Below are positions 62,701 to 64,000 of a stretch of DNA of 64,000 bases, piece by piece; within the stretch, counting starts at the first letter, position 1, and the number at the start of each line of letters is the position of its first letter. Position numbers and translations under genes: made by a program. The notes under the pieces were generated by a model, which worked only from the letters and a program-made list of their open reading frames with translations, searched no databases and had not been told where the DNA came from. Source of the stretch: Litomosoides sigmodontis. Lineage: Eukaryota > Nematoda > Chromadorea > Rhabditida > Onchocercidae. The stretch covers positions 6,983,738-7,047,737 of the forward strand of contig OY718808.1 of the NCBI GenBank assembly GCA_963070105.1, in the 5' to 3' direction.

Positions 62701-63436
62701 GGCCGATTCAATTTTATTTTTCAAAAAGATCTTGTTGATGGAGGAACGGTTGCATAAGTTTACGAGTAATTTCTTCCTTTCATTCTCAGATTTGCGAGTT
62801 TTAAAATGAATTTAAACAAAATTTGTCGAAAATGGTGTCTCAAACTTGGCATCAAAGTAGTGAATAGCTATGAGTGATTTTCGTTTTGACTGTAGGAAAG
62901 AAAGTCCAAACAAGCCAAGAAAAAGTAATCGAATTAGCAAAGTATGTAATGGTTAGCGATGAGCTGATAAATGAATTGAATATTTGGGAATCGCCAACAT
63001 TCCCTGTTGGCGGAGTCGACTTAATGCATAACAATATTCCACCTGGACCGCATGTTAAACAAATTCTCGATCATCTTTTTAAAGTATGGATAGAGGTATG
63101 TCTGCTTTGAATTTCCTTTTTTCATCTGCCAGACATTTTAACATTACCTCCTGCTTTGACGCATAACTTTTGGTTCATGTTACAAAAATTTGTACTTAAC
63201 TGAAACAAAGTATGACCTGTTGTCGCGAAGTTTATGCAATATACAATAATTACAAAATCTTATATTCCCTATTTATAGTTTTTGAAATTCATGTTAGAAA
63301 TAATCTTCGAAACTAAACATTGTAGAGTGGATGGACGATGAGCAAAGAAGAATTATTAAAACATGTCAGTGATGTTGAGTGGGACGAGCAATTTCGTCCA
63401 AGACACAAGCGAAAGCATAGCCCCGATATCAGATGA
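59781..63436 (+). CDS. TRNT1: CCA-adding tRNA nucleotidyltransferase
   Basis: Adds CCA to the 3' end of tRNAs in cytosol, nucleus and mitochondria (C. elegans hpo-31). Exons: 59781-59977, 60306-60396, 60647-60756, 60900-61003, 61154-61248, 61381-61497, 61847-62088, 62629-62765, 62896-63095, 63326-63436; 1,404 bases, 467 residues. Class II nucleotidyltransferase motifs are intact: AGGAVRD near residue 68, metal-binding DVDFAT (Asp 83 and 85), [17 protein letters not shown], and [16 protein letters not shown] for the base-selection and neck region, then [12 protein letters not shown]. The Arg-rich N-terminus ([20 protein letters not shown]) before [12 protein letters not shown] suits a mitochondrial presequence; the start is the first ATG after an in-frame stop. 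The intron after 60756 is GC-AG. The helical C-terminal half is divergent but ends in [10 protein letters not shown], like the human protein. Confidence 0.95.
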
Positions 63437-64000
63437 CATTTTTTCCGGTCATTTTGATAATCATTGCACCTATAAATGTATGGTAACTCTCTGACGAACA
63501 AATTCGAGGATGGAAAAGTCGAAACTTCTCCAATTCAGAGGATCAGAGGATATTGAGAATACCTTAAGATTTACTCTCAGTTAAATTGTTTATTACCTGC
63601 ATAGCAATATGGGGTAAATATTTGCTAGAACGAACACGGCACGGAAAGACAAAAGCGCAAATCAAAAATTGGAATGTTGCCTTTAAAAGAGTTGGCCGAT
63701 GTCTTTTGTAGTCAAAATAGATTATATGGAACGTCCTTTATTTACAGTTGAGACCGTGTAATGGATTAAGAATTTCTATTAACTATATAAAATTGCCACT
63801 GATTAAAAAAAAAGTGAAGAAAATGTCTTATTGATTCTGTCACAGGTTAATTGCGATATGGATGTCGGTTAGTTGAAATGATTTCGTATAGTTTGCGATA
63901 ATCGATCTCAACAGAAAAACTTTCATCTTTCGTTTGACAAAAAAATTACAGTAAATAATAAACAATACAACCACAATTTCATGAGTAATCACAGGGTCAT
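63437..64000. other. 3' flank of TRNT1 to window end
   Basis: No coding exon recognised in the final 560 bases; part is probably the TRNT1 3' UTR. Confidence 0.55.

Noticed and set aside
1..64000. CRISPR arrays, operons of bacterial type, transposase or reverse transcriptase genes, endosymbiont DNA
   Set aside because: None seen on either strand; repeats present are microsatellites or short inverted repeats.

Overview
The window is AT-rich eukaryotic DNA with many small spliced exons, GT-AG introns (two GC-AG), acceptors of the TTTTCAG type and pyrimidine-AG sites just upstream of several start codons, as expected for spliced-leader trans-splicing. Gene content (a muscle myosin heavy chain of 1,966 codons, an ACR-16-type acetylcholine receptor subunit, nematode-style secreted Cys-rich proteins) points to a nematode, probably a clade III parasite such as a filarial worm. 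The species assignment is inference. No prokaryotic, viral or transposon gene was recognised.

Layout. 13-4612 (+): 3' two-thirds of an RBM19/Mrd1-type multi-RRM ribosome-biogenesis protein, running in from the left edge. 4613-9296: largely non-coding, with a 15-bp perfect inverted repeat and a doubtful small C2HC finger gene. 9297-21609 (+): a complete 39-exon muscle myosin heavy chain. 23323-24958 (-): a five-exon secreted protein of repeated Cys modules resembling the nematode MIG-18-type fibronectin I domain. 26380-28137 (+): an unrecognised protein with an N-terminal Cys-rich zinc-binding-like domain. 28682-30152 (+): a two-domain DM9-like protein. 31334-32147 (+): SRP14. 33182-34100 (-): a small secreted helical protein. 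35710-41396 (-): a complete 12-exon nicotinic receptor alpha subunit, ACR-16 type. 46890-48302 (+): a secreted protein with two ShK domains. 49909-52463 (+): a CHK1-like kinase with degenerate catalytic motifs. 53639-58824 (+): a tail-anchored PDZ protein like SYNJ2BP/OMP25 with two alternative first exons. 59781-63436 (+): the CCA-adding enzyme TRNT1.

The genes are ordinary single-copy nuclear genes with no shared pathway: ribosome biogenesis, tRNA maturation and protein targeting (RBM19, TRNT1, SRP14) lie beside muscle genes (myosin; the receptor, whose C. elegans relative acts in body muscle) and secreted proteins. Exon models were built by hand by matching splice phases, and each model closes in frame from start to stop. 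The first exons of the Cys-rich, zinc-binding and ShK genes are the least certain. I found no convincing novel multi-gene system; the most unusual items are the degenerate kinase, the alternative first exons of the PDZ gene, the two GC-AG introns and several secreted proteins without a clear family.
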